From Lysinibacillus sp. PLM2 (GTDB lineage Bacteria > Bacillota > Bacilli > Bacillales_A > Planococcaceae), in assembly GCA_023168345.1 (NCBI GenBank), contig AP025689.1, positions 3,496,001 to 3,560,000 of the forward strand: a stretch of DNA of 64,000 bases. Direction: 5' to 3'. The notes below the pieces were generated by a model. That model had not been told where the DNA came from. It ran no database searches and worked only from the letters and a program-made list of their open reading frames with translations. The translations under genes and the position numbers were made by a program. Of the stretch, positions 33,923-42,866 are shown piece after piece. Each line of letters begins with the position of its first letter. Position 1 is the first letter of the stretch.

Positions 33923-34954
33923 CTAGGCATGGATTGATTTATTTTTAACACGCACTTTCTTTTCAACTTCTTTAAAAGATACGAATCTTTTTTGATTAGG
34001 GTCATAAAGCTTATATCGAATAGACTCTAGACTCGTTCGAAGTGTAATAGTCGTTGCTTTTTGTAACGGTGGAATAGATTTGTGAGCCTCTTCAAGGTTA
34101 TAATTCGGAACTCTTGGAGCTAAATGGTGAACGTGATGATAACCAATGTTTCCTGTTACCCATTGTAACACCTTTGGCAATTTATAAAATGAGCTACCTT
34201 CTACTGCGGCTTTAACAAAATCCCACTCTGGGTCATATTCAAAATACGAATCTTCATACGTATGTTGGATATAGAACAACCAAATTCCAAGGGATCCAGC
34301 GATAAATATCGTAACCCCATGAACTAATAAAAAGGAAGTCCACCCAAAGAAATATATGAGTGCCGCGCAAATAAGAAGCATCATAATGTTGTTAAAATAT
34401 GTGTTCATTCGCTCTTTCTTTTTAGCATCTTTACTATTAAAACGGTTTAACACAAGCACTAAATAGATTGGACCTAATCCAAACATAACAAGTGGGTTAC
34501 GGTAAATCCGATATGCAAGTCTACCTAATTTTGATTTTGCTAAATATTCATCGACCGTTAGCATATCAATATCACCAATTCCACGTTTATCCAAGTTACC
34601 ACTAGAAGCATGATGGATTAAATGCTCACGTCTCCATTTGGAATATGGGAAAGACGTTAGTATACCCGTTATATTTCCAAGGATATCATTCGCCTTCTTA
34701 TTTTTAAAAAAGGAACCATGTGTACAATCATGAAAAATAATAAAGGTTCTAACTACAAATGCTGAAGCTAAAACGCTACACGCTACCGCAAGCCATGGAG
34801 AAAACTGGACAACAGTATATCCTAGTCCCCAAATGACAAGAAGTGGAAGTATTGTATTAATCATCTGAAGTGTACTTTTATTTCTTTCTGATTTAGCAAA
34901 AGGTGCAACTTCTTTGCGTAATTGTTTCGTTTTTTCTGCATCAGACATTTTCAA
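33923..34954 (-). CDS. des: Membrane fatty-acid desaturase
   Basis: 343 residues from TTG at 34954 (AGAGGG 7 nt upstream; ATG 34948 also possible). Four membrane helices and three histidine boxes: HDCTHGSFF, HLIHHASSG (HxxHH) and YHHVHHLAPRVPNY. These bind the di-iron centre that inserts cis double bonds in membrane acyl chains. The gene is on the same strand as desK and desR, 135 bp upstream of desK, as in the B. subtilis des-desK-desR locus. Leader DNA 180-220 bp upstream holds a triple tandem operator-like repeat. Confidence 0.93.
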   Translation of the reverse strand: MKMSDAEKTKQLRKEVAPFAKSERNKSTLQMINTILPLLVIWGLGYTVVQFSPWLAVACSVLASAFVVRTFIIFHDCTHGSFFKNKKANDILGNITGILTSFPYSKWRREHLIHHASSGNLDKRGIGDIDMLTVDEYLAKSKLGRLAYRIYRNPLVMFGLGPIYLVLVLNRFNSKDAKKKERMNTYFNNIMMLLICAALIYFFGWTSFLLVHGVTIFIAGSLGIWLFYIQHTYEDSYFEYDPEWDFVKAAVEGSSFYKLPKVLQWVTGNIGYHHVHHLAPRVPNYNLEEAHKSIPPLQKATTITLRTSLESIRYKLYDPNQKRFVSFKEVEKKVRVKNKSIHA

Positions 34955-35151
34955 TATATTTCCCTCTTTCACACTAGATTGTTAATTTTATCGTAAAGTA
35001 AGAAGCTCGCAAGTAATAGAAGCAAACATCATTATATATTGATTACGAATGTCATAAGACAATGCTAAAATTTTATGCATCCCTCCTCAATTCGACCTTT
35101 CACGCTTTCCTAAATGTATTATTAGAAATGTTTCTCTTAATATTCGTGATG

Positions 35152-35191
35152 TTTGTCATATATGACATTTGTCATATATGACATTTGTCAT
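35152..35191. promoter_or_regulatory. Triple tandem operator-like repeat upstream of des
   Basis: The 16-mer TTTGTCATATATGACA occurs twice in direct succession (35152-35167, 35168-35183) and a third half, TTTGTCAT, follows. Each unit is a palindrome TGTCATATATGACA. It lies about 200 bp upstream of des; the likely ligand is phosphorylated DesR. Confidence 0.55.
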
Positions 35192-35218
35192 TTGATAAGA
35201 CGATTTGAGTTTTTGCAT

Positions 35219-35257
35219 AAAAAAAATCTACTCTCCTGTTGTTGGAGAGCAGATTTC
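35219..35257 (-). terminator. Terminator of the acetyltransferase gene
   Basis: Minus strand AAATCT.CTCTCC / GGAGAG.AGATTT followed by T7. Confidence 0.85.
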
Positions 35258-35298
35258 AAATCATTTATTAACAATATCGAATGAGCCAATTACTCATA

Positions 35299-35811
35299 TT
35301 AGTTTTCATTTGGGATGTCTGGTCCTTTTAAGTCTAACTGATAGTAGACGATATCTAACCAGCGACCGAATTTGTAGCCTGCGTTATTAATTTTTCCATT
35401 ATAGTAAAAGCCAAGCTTTTCGTGCGCGATAATACTGCCTTCATTGCTAGAGTCAATACAAGCTATTATCGTTTTAACTTGTCTTTGCTCTGCTTCAGCA
35501 ATTAAGTGTTTTAATAGTTTTGTGCCAATACCTTTTCTTTGATGATTATTATGTACATAGACAGAATGTTCAACTGTATACTTATATGCTGGATATGGTC
35601 GGAATTGAGAATAGGTTGCAAACCCAGCAATTTCACCATCTTCTTCAAAAACAAAACTTGGATCATTGTTTTGTTGTTTTGCATTAAACCATTCAATTCT
35701 TTGCTCGATTGTTTCAGGTGAATATTTATAAAGGGCTGTCGTGTTTAAGATTGCGTCATTATAAATTTCATTTACTACTTCTAAATCTTCTAATGTCATT
35801 GGTCTAATCAT
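35299..35811 (-). CDS. GNAT N-acetyltransferase, phosphinothricin-acetyltransferase-like
   Basis: 170 residues. GNAT fold with acetyl-CoA-binding motif HQRKGIGTKLLKHLI (about 92-106), preceding strand YTVEHSVYVHNNH, and C-terminal IACIDSSNEGSIIAHEKLGFYYNGKI and GRWLDIVYYQLDL, the pattern of the Pat/YwnH (MddA-like) subgroup. Members acetylate phosphinothricin, methionine sulfoximine or similar amines. Substrate not determined here. Start ATG after GAGGTGA; single gene with its own terminator. Confidence 0.88.
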   Translation of the reverse strand: MIRPMTLEDLEVVNEIYNDAILNTTALYKYSPETIEQRIEWFNAKQQNNDPSFVFEEDGEIAGFATYSQFRPYPAYKYTVEHSVYVHNNHQRKGIGTKLLKHLIAEAEQRQVKTIIACIDSSNEGSIIAHEKLGFYYNGKINNAGYKFGRWLDIVYYQLDLKGPDIPNEN

Positions 35812-35833
35812 TATCTAATCACCTCATATGAAT

Positions 35834-36970
35834 TTAATAGCTTAATTTTTTAATAATATTGGCTAAAAGTAATGAACGCTCTACTAATGATGGAATTTCT
35901 AAATATTCTTCATCACTATGAGCATTACCACCTACTGGACCTAATCCATCTAATGTCGGTACGCCCACATTGGAAGTAAAAGAAGCGTCAGAATTTCCCC
36001 CTGTAGATACATCCTTTAGTTCAACTTCCATCTCTTCTCCAACCTCTTGAACTATTTCAAGAAGACGATTGGTTCCTTCGTTTTTTACCATTGGCGAACG
36101 ATGAATGCCACCTTCTAATTCAAGGATGGCTCCCGGGACATCAGAAACGGAACAGATTTTCCGAATCTCTTGGTCTATCCAAATACCTTGTTCGGCCTGA
36201 TCAATTCTTATATCGATTATCGCCTCAGCATATGGACAGATCACATTTGCCGATTCTCCACCTCTTATAATACCAACATTGACATTGATTCCATCTGATG
36301 CTTTATTGAGCTTTTGAAGTCTAACAACTTTATAAGATAATTCTTCAATCGCACTAATTCCCTCTTCCGGTGAAATTCCTGCATGAGAAGCTTTCCCATA
36401 AACCTTTAAAATATAATGCCCTCCACCTCTACGTGAACTAACCAACGAACCATCAGGACGTGCTGGTTCCATCACAAGAGCATATTGTTTACCTAATGAT
36501 ACATTTTCTATTAATACATGAGAAGTAGTTGAACCAATTTCTTCATCGCTATTGAAAAAAAGATGTACATTTTTTACAGCTTCTTCTTCTCCATTTTTAA
36601 TTAATGCCTTTATAGCATATAGAAGTGTGACGTGACTTCCTTTCATATCAATTACTCCAGGACCGTAAGCTCTTGAACCGCGAATCATAAATGGTCGCTC
36701 CTTCACAGTACCCTCTTTAAATACTGTGTCAAGGTGACCTAAAATGACGATTTTTGGATTTTTCGCTTCTTTATGTCGTAAGAAAAGATGATTCCCAACC
36801 TCTGTCTGATGTACTGCATCAATGGTGAAATTTAATTGCTTGTACTCATTACTAATTAATTTCCCAACCGCATCTACACCTTTTTTATAATGACTTCCTG
36901 AATCTTTATTTACGAGCCGCTCAAGCATCAGTAACATCTCTTGTTCCTTAGACTTTAAATACGACAACAA
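35834..36970 (-). CDS. M20 family metallopeptidase
   Basis: 378 residues, TTG start with AAAGGAA upstream. Catalytic features: ILGHLDTVF (metal His/Asp), GVIDMKGSHV (bridging Asp), FNSDEEIGS (catalytic Glu and metal Glu), VMEPARPDGS and a C-terminal metal His in GPVGGNAHSDEEYLE. An inserted dimerisation domain begins at GGGHYILKVYGKASHAG. Similar to carboxypeptidase G2/ArgE-like enzymes that release glutamate or other C-terminal residues. It lies beside an oligopeptide importer on the same strand, consistent with peptide use. Confidence 0.88.
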   Translation of the reverse strand: MLSYLKSKEQEMLLMLERLVNKDSGSHYKKGVDAVGKLISNEYKQLNFTIDAVHQTEVGNHLFLRHKEAKNPKIVILGHLDTVFKEGTVKERPFMIRGSRAYGPGVIDMKGSHVTLLYAIKALIKNGEEEAVKNVHLFFNSDEEIGSTTSHVLIENVSLGKQYALVMEPARPDGSLVSSRRGGGHYILKVYGKASHAGISPEEGISAIEELSYKVVRLQKLNKASDGINVNVGIIRGGESANVICPYAEAIIDIRIDQAEQGIWIDQEIRKICSVSDVPGAILELEGGIHRSPMVKNEGTNRLLEIVQEVGEEMEVELKDVSTGGNSDASFTSNVGVPTLDGLGPVGGNAHSDEEYLEIPSLVERSLLLANIIKKLSY

Positions 36971-37046
36971 TCCATCATTTCCTTTCCATTTTTGCTAATC
37001 TAGTTAGTATTAGTCATATGTGAATCAGAGAGGATTATGAAAATCC

Positions 37047-38051
37047 TCACTGAAAAACTACTTCTCCCTTCCTTCCGTTCATTGGATAAAAGCATGCTAC
37101 CTCGTGGCCTAGTTCATATTCTACTAATTTAGGCTCTTCCTTTTTACATAACTCTGTTGCAATCGGACATCTTGTATGAAATCTACAGCCAGCAGGAATG
37201 TCCACGTTTGAAGGTACATCACCATCTAATATCATTCTCTCTCGCTGATCACGTACTGTTGGATCTGGTAGTGGAACAGCAGAAACCAAGCTAACGGTAT
37301 ATGGATGTAGCGGCCTTTCAAACAACTGATCTTTTGTTGTAATCTCCACAATCTTTCCGAGATACATGACGGCAATCCGATCGCTAATATATTTTACTGC
37401 TGGTATACCATGGGCAATAAAAATAAACGTTAAATTATAATCCTTTTGAAGCTGGATTAATAAATTTAATATTTGCGCTTGTATGGATACATCTAAAGCA
37501 GAAACGGGTTCATCACAAATAATAAGTTTTGGTCTTAATGCGATGGCTCTCGCAATTCCAATTCTTTGACGTTGCCCTCCACTAAACTCATGGGGATAAC
37601 GATTAAGGTAGGATATATCTAATCCGACCGCCTCCATTAACTCAGTCACTTCTTGATCAATCTCTTTCTTTGATTTTTTTGTATGCGTTCGAATTGGTTC
37701 TGCAATTATATCCTTCACTCGCATTCTTGGATTTAGAGAAGAAAACGGATCTTGAAATACCATTTGTATGTCTGATCGTAAATTTCTTAGTTCTTCTTTT
37801 GTTAATTCATCAAAGTTTTTCCCGTTAAAGATAATAGTACCTTTCGTTTTTTCGAGTAAATGGACGAGCAAATTCCCCGTTGTTGATTTGCCACAGCCTG
37901 ATTCTCCTACAATACCAAGAGTTTCTCCCTCGTAAACATGAAAACTAATGTCGTCTACTGCTTTTAAATACTTTTTTGAAGTAAATCCCTCTTTTGCTTC
38001 AAAATATTTAGCAAGCCCTTTTACTTCTAATAGAATGTTTTGATCATTCAT
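37047..38051 (-). CDS. oppF: Oligopeptide ABC transporter ATPase, OppF-type
   Basis: 334 residues. Walker A VGESGCGKSTTGN (about 44-56), Q-loop MVFQDPFSSLNPR, signature FSGGQRQRIGIAR, Walker B LIICDEPVSALD, H-loop FIAHG, and the C-terminal Cys-rich oligopeptide motif GCRFHTRCPIATELCKKEEP. Overlaps oppD by 8 bp. Last gene of the importer operon. No strong terminator follows; a weak hairpin is at 37029-37043. Confidence 0.94.
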   Translation of the reverse strand: MNDQNILLEVKGLAKYFEAKEGFTSKKYLKAVDDISFHVYEGETLGIVGESGCGKSTTGNLLVHLLEKTKGTIIFNGKNFDELTKEELRNLRSDIQMVFQDPFSSLNPRMRVKDIIAEPIRTHTKKSKKEIDQEVTELMEAVGLDISYLNRYPHEFSGGQRQRIGIARAIALRPKLIICDEPVSALDVSIQAQILNLLIQLQKDYNLTFIFIAHGIPAVKYISDRIAVMYLGKIVEITTKDQLFERPLHPYTVSLVSAVPLPDPTVRDQRERMILDGDVPSNVDIPAGCRFHTRCPIATELCKKEEPKLVEYELGHEVACFYPMNGRKGEVVFQ

Positions 38052-39036
38052 TTAGCTCACCTCCTTCATCCACTAACCAACACCGTGTAAAATGTTGAGA
38101 TTCAAATTGGATTAACGGTGGATTTTCTTCGTAGCATTTCTCCATCGCAAGTGGGCAACGCGGATTAAACCTACACCCCTTTGGCATGGCGGTCGGCGAT
38201 GGTACTGTTCCTTTAATCGATTCCAGCTCCTCATGTTTTTCATATAGTTTAGGTGTACTATTCAGTAAACCTTTCGTATATGGATGATTTGGGTTCTTAA
38301 ATAGGCTAAAAACATTCGTATATTCTACGATTTGTCCTGCATACATTACCGCCACATGATCAGCCATCTCGGCAACGACTCCTAAATCATGGGTAATTAA
38401 CAAGATGGCAGTTTGGTTTTCTTTTTTCAGGTTTTTCATTAGTTCTAATATTTGAGCTTGAATCGTTACGTCTAATGCTGTCGTTGGTTCATCTGCAATT
38501 AACAATTTCGGTTTACAGGATAAAGCCATCGCAATCATGACACGCTGACGCATACCACCGCTCAATGTATGCGGATAACTATAATAAATCTTTTCAGCCC
38601 TTGGAATACCAACATGATTTAATAACTCAATTACCTTTTGTTTCGTTTCATTTTTATCGAGCCCCTGATGTAACCGGATAGATTCCCCGATTTGATTACC
38701 AATTGTAAATAAAGGATTAAGGGAAGTAAGAGGTTCCTGAAAGATCATTGTAATCTCGTTTCCTCTTATTTTGCGATATTCTTTCTCTTTTATTTTGGTT
38801 AATTCTTTATTCTCCAATTGAATACTACCCTTTTCGATTACTCCTGGTTTTTCAATTAATCCCATTATTGATAGCGCAGTGACACTTTTTCCGGAACCTG
38901 ATTCCCCTACAACAGCTAATGTTTCACCCTTTCTTACTTGAAGGGATACACCGTTTACTGATGGAACGTATCCCGAAGTTGTTTTAAAAGATGTATGCAA
39001 ATCGTCTACCTTTAAAACTACATCCAATACACTCAT
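38044..39036 (-). CDS. oppD: Oligopeptide ABC transporter ATPase, OppD-type
   Basis: 330 residues. Walker A VGESGSGKSVTALS, signature LSGGMRQRVMIAM, Walker B LLIADEPTTALDVT, H-loop LITHDLGVVAEM, C-terminal GCRFNPRCPLAMEKC. It pairs with OppF to energise peptide uptake. Start ATG after AAGGAGGG. Twelve bp after oppC. Confidence 0.94.
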   Translation of the reverse strand: MSVLDVVLKVDDLHTSFKTTSGYVPSVNGVSLQVRKGETLAVVGESGSGKSVTALSIMGLIEKPGVIEKGSIQLENKELTKIKEKEYRKIRGNEITMIFQEPLTSLNPLFTIGNQIGESIRLHQGLDKNETKQKVIELLNHVGIPRAEKIYYSYPHTLSGGMRQRVMIAMALSCKPKLLIADEPTTALDVTIQAQILELMKNLKKENQTAILLITHDLGVVAEMADHVAVMYAGQIVEYTNVFSLFKNPNHPYTKGLLNSTPKLYEKHEELESIKGTVPSPTAMPKGCRFNPRCPLAMEKCYEENPPLIQFESQHFTRCWLVDEGGELNE

Positions 39037-39047
39037 ATGCTCCCTCC

Positions 39048-39944
39048 TTACTTTTCCGTTCTTGGATCAAGGACATCTCGAAGCCAATCCCCTAAAAAGA
39101 TAATGCCAAGTACTGTAATTGTTATAGCAACACCAGGTAAAGTAGCTAACCACCAGCTCGTCGCTAAGTAATCCCGTCCATCGCTTAAAATACCTCCCCA
39201 AGAAACTGTAGGTGGTTGAATACCTAATCCTAAGAAACTTAAGGATGCTTCTAATAAAATGGTAGAGGCAACACTTAATGTAGAAATGACTATAAAAGAA
39301 GACATTACGTTTGGTAAGATATGACGTATTATAATAATGTAATTTTTTACACCAATTGTTCGAGCAGCTTTAACAAATTCCCGTTCCTTTATTGATAAAG
39401 TCTCTCCTCGAACGACACGCGCATATGCCACCCAATTGGTTATACCAATAACAACTATCAGTGTCGGAACACTTGAATCAAAGATTGCTAGAAATACGAG
39501 GGCAAATAATACATTCGGAATGGCTAAAAATGAATCGACTAACCTCATTAAAATCATATCGACCCAACGTCCATAAAAACCTGATACGAGCCCTGCGATA
39601 ATCCCGATGATTCCCGCTAACACCACCGCTGATATCCCAACGAGCAATGACACTTGAGAACCGTAAATGATGCGACTTAGAATATCCCGACCAAGGTTGT
39701 CTGTACCGAGTAGATGATTTGGATCACTGCCCTCTATCCAAATTGGCGGTTTTAGCATTTTAGTTGGATTAATTTGAGCAGGATCGTACGGAGCTAAGAA
39801 AGGAGCAAAAATCGCCACAAAGACAACGAGGAGTACAATAAGTAATCCAACAAAACCAGTTTTACTTTTTAAAAGAGATTTAAATAATCGAAAACGAGTA
39901 GACTTCGTACGAACTGTGTGCGTCTTTTCTAAACTTTGTTCCAT
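39048..39944 (-). CDS. oppC: Oligopeptide ABC transporter permease, OppC-type
   Basis: 298 residues from ATG at 39944 (GAGGGG site; a TTG at 39959 is in frame). N-terminal anchor helix, then six membrane segments with the ABC-permease EAA-type motif AARTIGVKNYIIIIRHILPN. OppC signature LLGTDNLGRDILSRIIYGSQVSL. The next permease gene (oppB) is 1.8 kb upstream because an IS lies between. The 85-bp leader contains TTGACA (minus strand) but no convincing -10, so expression after insertion is uncertain. Confidence 0.93.
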   Translation of the reverse strand: MEQSLEKTHTVRTKSTRFRLFKSLLKSKTGFVGLLIVLLVVFVAIFAPFLAPYDPAQINPTKMLKPPIWIEGSDPNHLLGTDNLGRDILSRIIYGSQVSLLVGISAVVLAGIIGIIAGLVSGFYGRWVDMILMRLVDSFLAIPNVLFALVFLAIFDSSVPTLIVVIGITNWVAYARVVRGETLSIKEREFVKAARTIGVKNYIIIIRHILPNVMSSFIVISTLSVASTILLEASLSFLGLGIQPPTVSWGGILSDGRDYLATSWWLATLPGVAITITVLGIIFLGDWLRDVLDPRTEK

Positions 39945-40108
39945 AGCTTCACCCCTCAATCATATTTCGTATTGTCAAAAATAATTTATATAAATCGCTA
40001 ATAAATGTTGATTTTACAGTCTATTAAGCAAAAAACTTGCCACCCCCTTAATTTTGGTGTTAGTTGAGGTTACCACACACAAAACTACCCAAAAAGGAAG
40101 TGACAAGT

Positions 40109-41535
40109 TTGTACCCTCAATTATTAGCGTATTTAATTGAATTTATCAAGTACCAATCAGAAATAATTAAAATTTTAATGATCCTAGTGTTTGGTAAGTC
40201 TGTGGGAAGTGTGCGTCCCGAACAGCCAATCAATAAAGAATACCGTAAGTTACAGGTCGATGAATTACCGATTATCCAACAACTTGAGAAGGTATCCTTT
40301 CAGGATATCAAACAAGCCTATTTCGCTAAACACGGTAAAGAATTAAAGCCTGTGCGAAGACATGCCAAATCGAAAACGAAAGTGCCAGAAAATCTCTACT
40401 GTCCAAAGTGTGGTGCACCTGCGGCGTATTTGTATGCCAATAATGGCGCGAATGGTCAATATCTTTGTAAGGCATGTGATTGCTTATTTAATCAACAAAA
40501 TCGATACAAGAAAGAAGTTATTTTTCGTTGCCCTCACTGTATGAAGGCGTTAGAAAAAGTTAAGGAACGAAAAGACTTTCACGTCTGGAAGTGTAAATAT
40601 AATCAGTGTTCTTTTTATCTATCCAATATCGATAGAATGAGTAAGGAAGAAAAAGCTCGGTTTAAACATGATCCACAAGCGTTTAAAATCCGCTATATTT
40701 ACCGTGAATTTTTGTTTGACTATCAACCTTTATCTCCATTATCACCAGTGAAACCACGAGTAGATTTATCGAGAATTCAAGTGTCACAGCACACCCTAGG
40801 GTTGATATTGACTTACCACATTAACTATGGGCTTTCAGCCCGTAGAACAGCTGCATTGATGCATGATATACATAACATTTCTATTTCACACCAAACGATT
40901 CTAAACTACGTAAATAGTGTATCTATCTTGATGAAACCGTTCGTTGATCGTTATCCTTATGAACTATCGGATCAGTTTTGTGGCGACGAGACCTATATTC
41001 GTGTGAATGGGAAATGGCATTATTTATTCTTTTTCTTTGATGCGGCAAAAAAGGTGATTCTGTCTTATCGTGTTTCACAAAATCGCGATACATTGTCTGC
41101 GATTAAAGCAATTGATGATGTATTACAAAAGTTTAAGGAGATCCCTCAGGATCTAAATATAATCGTAGACGGCAATCCCATATACTTATTAGCCCAACAC
41201 TACTTCGCACGACATGAAATTTGGTTTGATGTGACACAAGTAATCGGCTTAACAAACGAAGATCCTGTATCAGCAGAATACCGTTGGTTGAAGCAAATAA
41301 TTGAACGCCTAAATCGAACGTTTAAAGGCACTACCGTGCCACGACGGGTTTTGGATCCGAAACGGGATCAGTTTCGTTTGTGACAATGTTTGTGGCCTAT
41401 TTCAATTTCCTTCGACCACATGCAAAGCTAGAAAACCGTGTGCCAGTCATGATTCCAGCACTGGAAAAGATGCCACATATGCCTGCACGTTGGACAAAAC
41501 TGATTGAACTTGCCCAACAAGAGCTAACTGCATAA
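40109..41535 (+). pseudogene. Frameshifted DDE transposase (zinc-ribbon, IS6/IS240-like core)
   Basis: The preferred start is TTG at 40109 (AAGGAAG 8 nt upstream). The N-terminal half has two zinc ribbons (CPKCGAP...CKACDC; CPHCMK...CKYNQC) and an HTH (SHQTILNYVNSV). The catalytic core has Asp in CGDETYIRV, Asp in IIVDGNPIY, and Glu in KQIIERLNRTFKG. A one-base deletion in ACTTACC (about 41331) gives a premature stop at 41383. Read in the -1 frame the sequence continues TTGFGSETGSVSFVTMFVA and FNFLRPHAKLENRVPV to TAA at 41535. It is inserted between oppB and oppC, antisense to the operon. Confidence 0.85.
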
Positions 41536-41596
41536 CCGCCTGCTTTTTTTAGCAGAGCCCTCAAACAACAGCATACAAGACAATCGGCGTAGCGAA

Positions 41597-41721
41597 CTCT
41601 TGACAAACCGAATGGAGGAAAAGGTTAAAATTGGTATTGGGCGAGGGTTATTTGGTGTGCCTACTTTTTTCCCTTCGCCCTCAAAACAAGGCGCAACCTT
41701 TTCCGGAATGTTTGTCAAGAG
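41597..41721. repeat. Nested hairpin in the IS right flank
   Basis: Outer arms CTCTTGACAAAC / GTTTGTCAAGAG with AAAAGGTT / AACCTTTT inside, and an inner stem GGGCGAGGG / CCCTTCGCCC. It has no coding content. Confidence 0.65.
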
Positions 41722-41779
41722 CGATTGTCCACTCGTTCGAAGCGTAACTTTCGTCTAATTTTTTGTGATTTTCAATTTT

Positions 41780-42715
41780 TCATAGAAGTTTTGACACTAC
41801 CTCATATTTAATCCTTGGGTCTAAAATTCTATATAAGATATCAGCTATTAAATTTGTCAGTATTACTAAAATGGCGATAACAAAGACACTTGCCTGAACA
41901 ATTGCCATATCCCTTGAATTGATAGCTTGGATTAAAAGTTGTCCTAAACCTGGCCAAGCGAAAACTGTCTCTGTAACAAGCGCTCCTCCTACTAATGTCG
42001 ATGTTTGAAGAGCTGTAATGGTTACTACGGGTATTAGTGAATTTCGAAAGGCGTGCTTATAAATTACAAAAAACTTCATTAAACCTTTACTTTTTGCGGT
42101 ACGGATATAGTCCTGATTCAAAATTTCAATCATACTCGATCGAATTAGTCTCGTCATTTCCGCTGCAATACCCGTTCCAAGAGTTATGGCGGGTAATATT
42201 AAATGCAGCCATGTACCTCTACCTGATACCGGAAGCCAGCCTAACGTAACAGAAAATAATAAAATAAGCATAATACCTAACCAAAAATTTGGCATCGCCT
42301 TCCCAATGACGGCTCCACCTGTAGCAAAGAAATCTAGCATTGTATTACGCTTGGTTGCTGACCAAATCCCCAATGGAATGGCAATGATAATCGCTATAAT
42401 CAAAGCTGCGGTGGCAAGCTCAAAGGTTGCAGGTAATCGTTCTAAAACTATCGGTAATGCAGCAGTGTTATATCGATACGAATAGCCAAAGTCTCCTTGT
42501 AATAACCCTAATAAATACTTCCCGTATTGAATATAAAATGGTTGGTCTAAACCAAGTGCTTGTCTTAAGGCTGCAATATCTTCCAGAGTCGCATCTTCCG
42601 GTAAAAGCAAGGCAACAGGATCGCCAGCGATAAAAACTAATGCGAAAACGATAAAAGAAATAATAAATAATACAGGGATAAATTCTAGTAACCTTTTTAA
42701 TAAAAACCTCAGCAA
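41780..42715 (-). CDS. oppB: Oligopeptide ABC transporter permease, OppB-type
   Basis: 311 residues from TTG at 42715, which has GGGGGAG 6 nt upstream; an in-frame ATG at 42748 lacks a site. OppB signature: N-terminal RLLEFIPVLFIISFIVF, then LPEDATLEDIAALRQALGLD, six membrane helices, EAA-type loop YIRTAKSKGLMKFFVIYKHAFRN. The C-terminus IKYEVVSKLL may include a few codons contributed by the IS boundary. Its operon partner oppC is separated by the IS. Confidence 0.9.
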   Translation of the reverse strand: MLRFLLKRLLEFIPVLFIISFIVFALVFIAGDPVALLLPEDATLEDIAALRQALGLDQPFYIQYGKYLLGLLQGDFGYSYRYNTAALPIVLERLPATFELATAALIIAIIIAIPLGIWSATKRNTMLDFFATGGAVIGKAMPNFWLGIMLILLFSVTLGWLPVSGRGTWLHLILPAITLGTGIAAEMTRLIRSSMIEILNQDYIRTAKSKGLMKFFVIYKHAFRNSLIPVVTITALQTSTLVGGALVTETVFAWPGLGQLLIQAINSRDMAIVQASVFVIAILVILTNLIADILYRILDPRIKYEVVSKLL

Positions 42716-42821
42716 TGTTTCTCCCCCCTTTAAGTTAGAAAAACACAATTTATATCTAGAAATAAAAAGTGCACTATTCGCTTCTACAAATTGCTTTTAC
42801 TTTCATACCCACCGATTATTT

Positions 42822-42852
42822 AAAAAGGTCAGAGGCTTCGTTACCTCTGACC
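42822..42852 (-). terminator. Intraoperonic attenuator between oppA and oppB
   Basis: Minus strand GGTCAGAGG / CCTCTGACC stem followed by T5, directly after oppA. It would keep binding protein in excess of permease, as usual in opp operons. Confidence 0.85.
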
Positions 42853-42866
42853 TCGTATTCTCCAAC

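Larger units (their letters stand above)
40020..41770. mobile_element. Insertion sequence interrupting the opp operon (ends approximate)
   Basis: Transposase gene plus flanks that have no place in a normal oppB-oppC junction. I could not find clean terminal inverted repeats or a target duplication. The left flank has ACTTGCCAC/GTGACAAGT as a local inverted repeat; the right flank holds a 125-bp nested hairpin (41597-41721). Boundaries are therefore uncertain. Confidence 0.6.

Noticed and set aside
41328-41346. Programmed -1 frameshift in the transposase
   Set aside because: The nearby GGGTTTT is not in the right frame for a slippery heptamer, and restoring one T in ACTTACC recreates the expected protein sequence, so a deletion is simpler.
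41397-41718. Two minus-strand frames over the transposase end and hairpin
   Set aside because: They are shadows of the transposase C-terminus and the nested inverted repeat, with no recognisable protein features.
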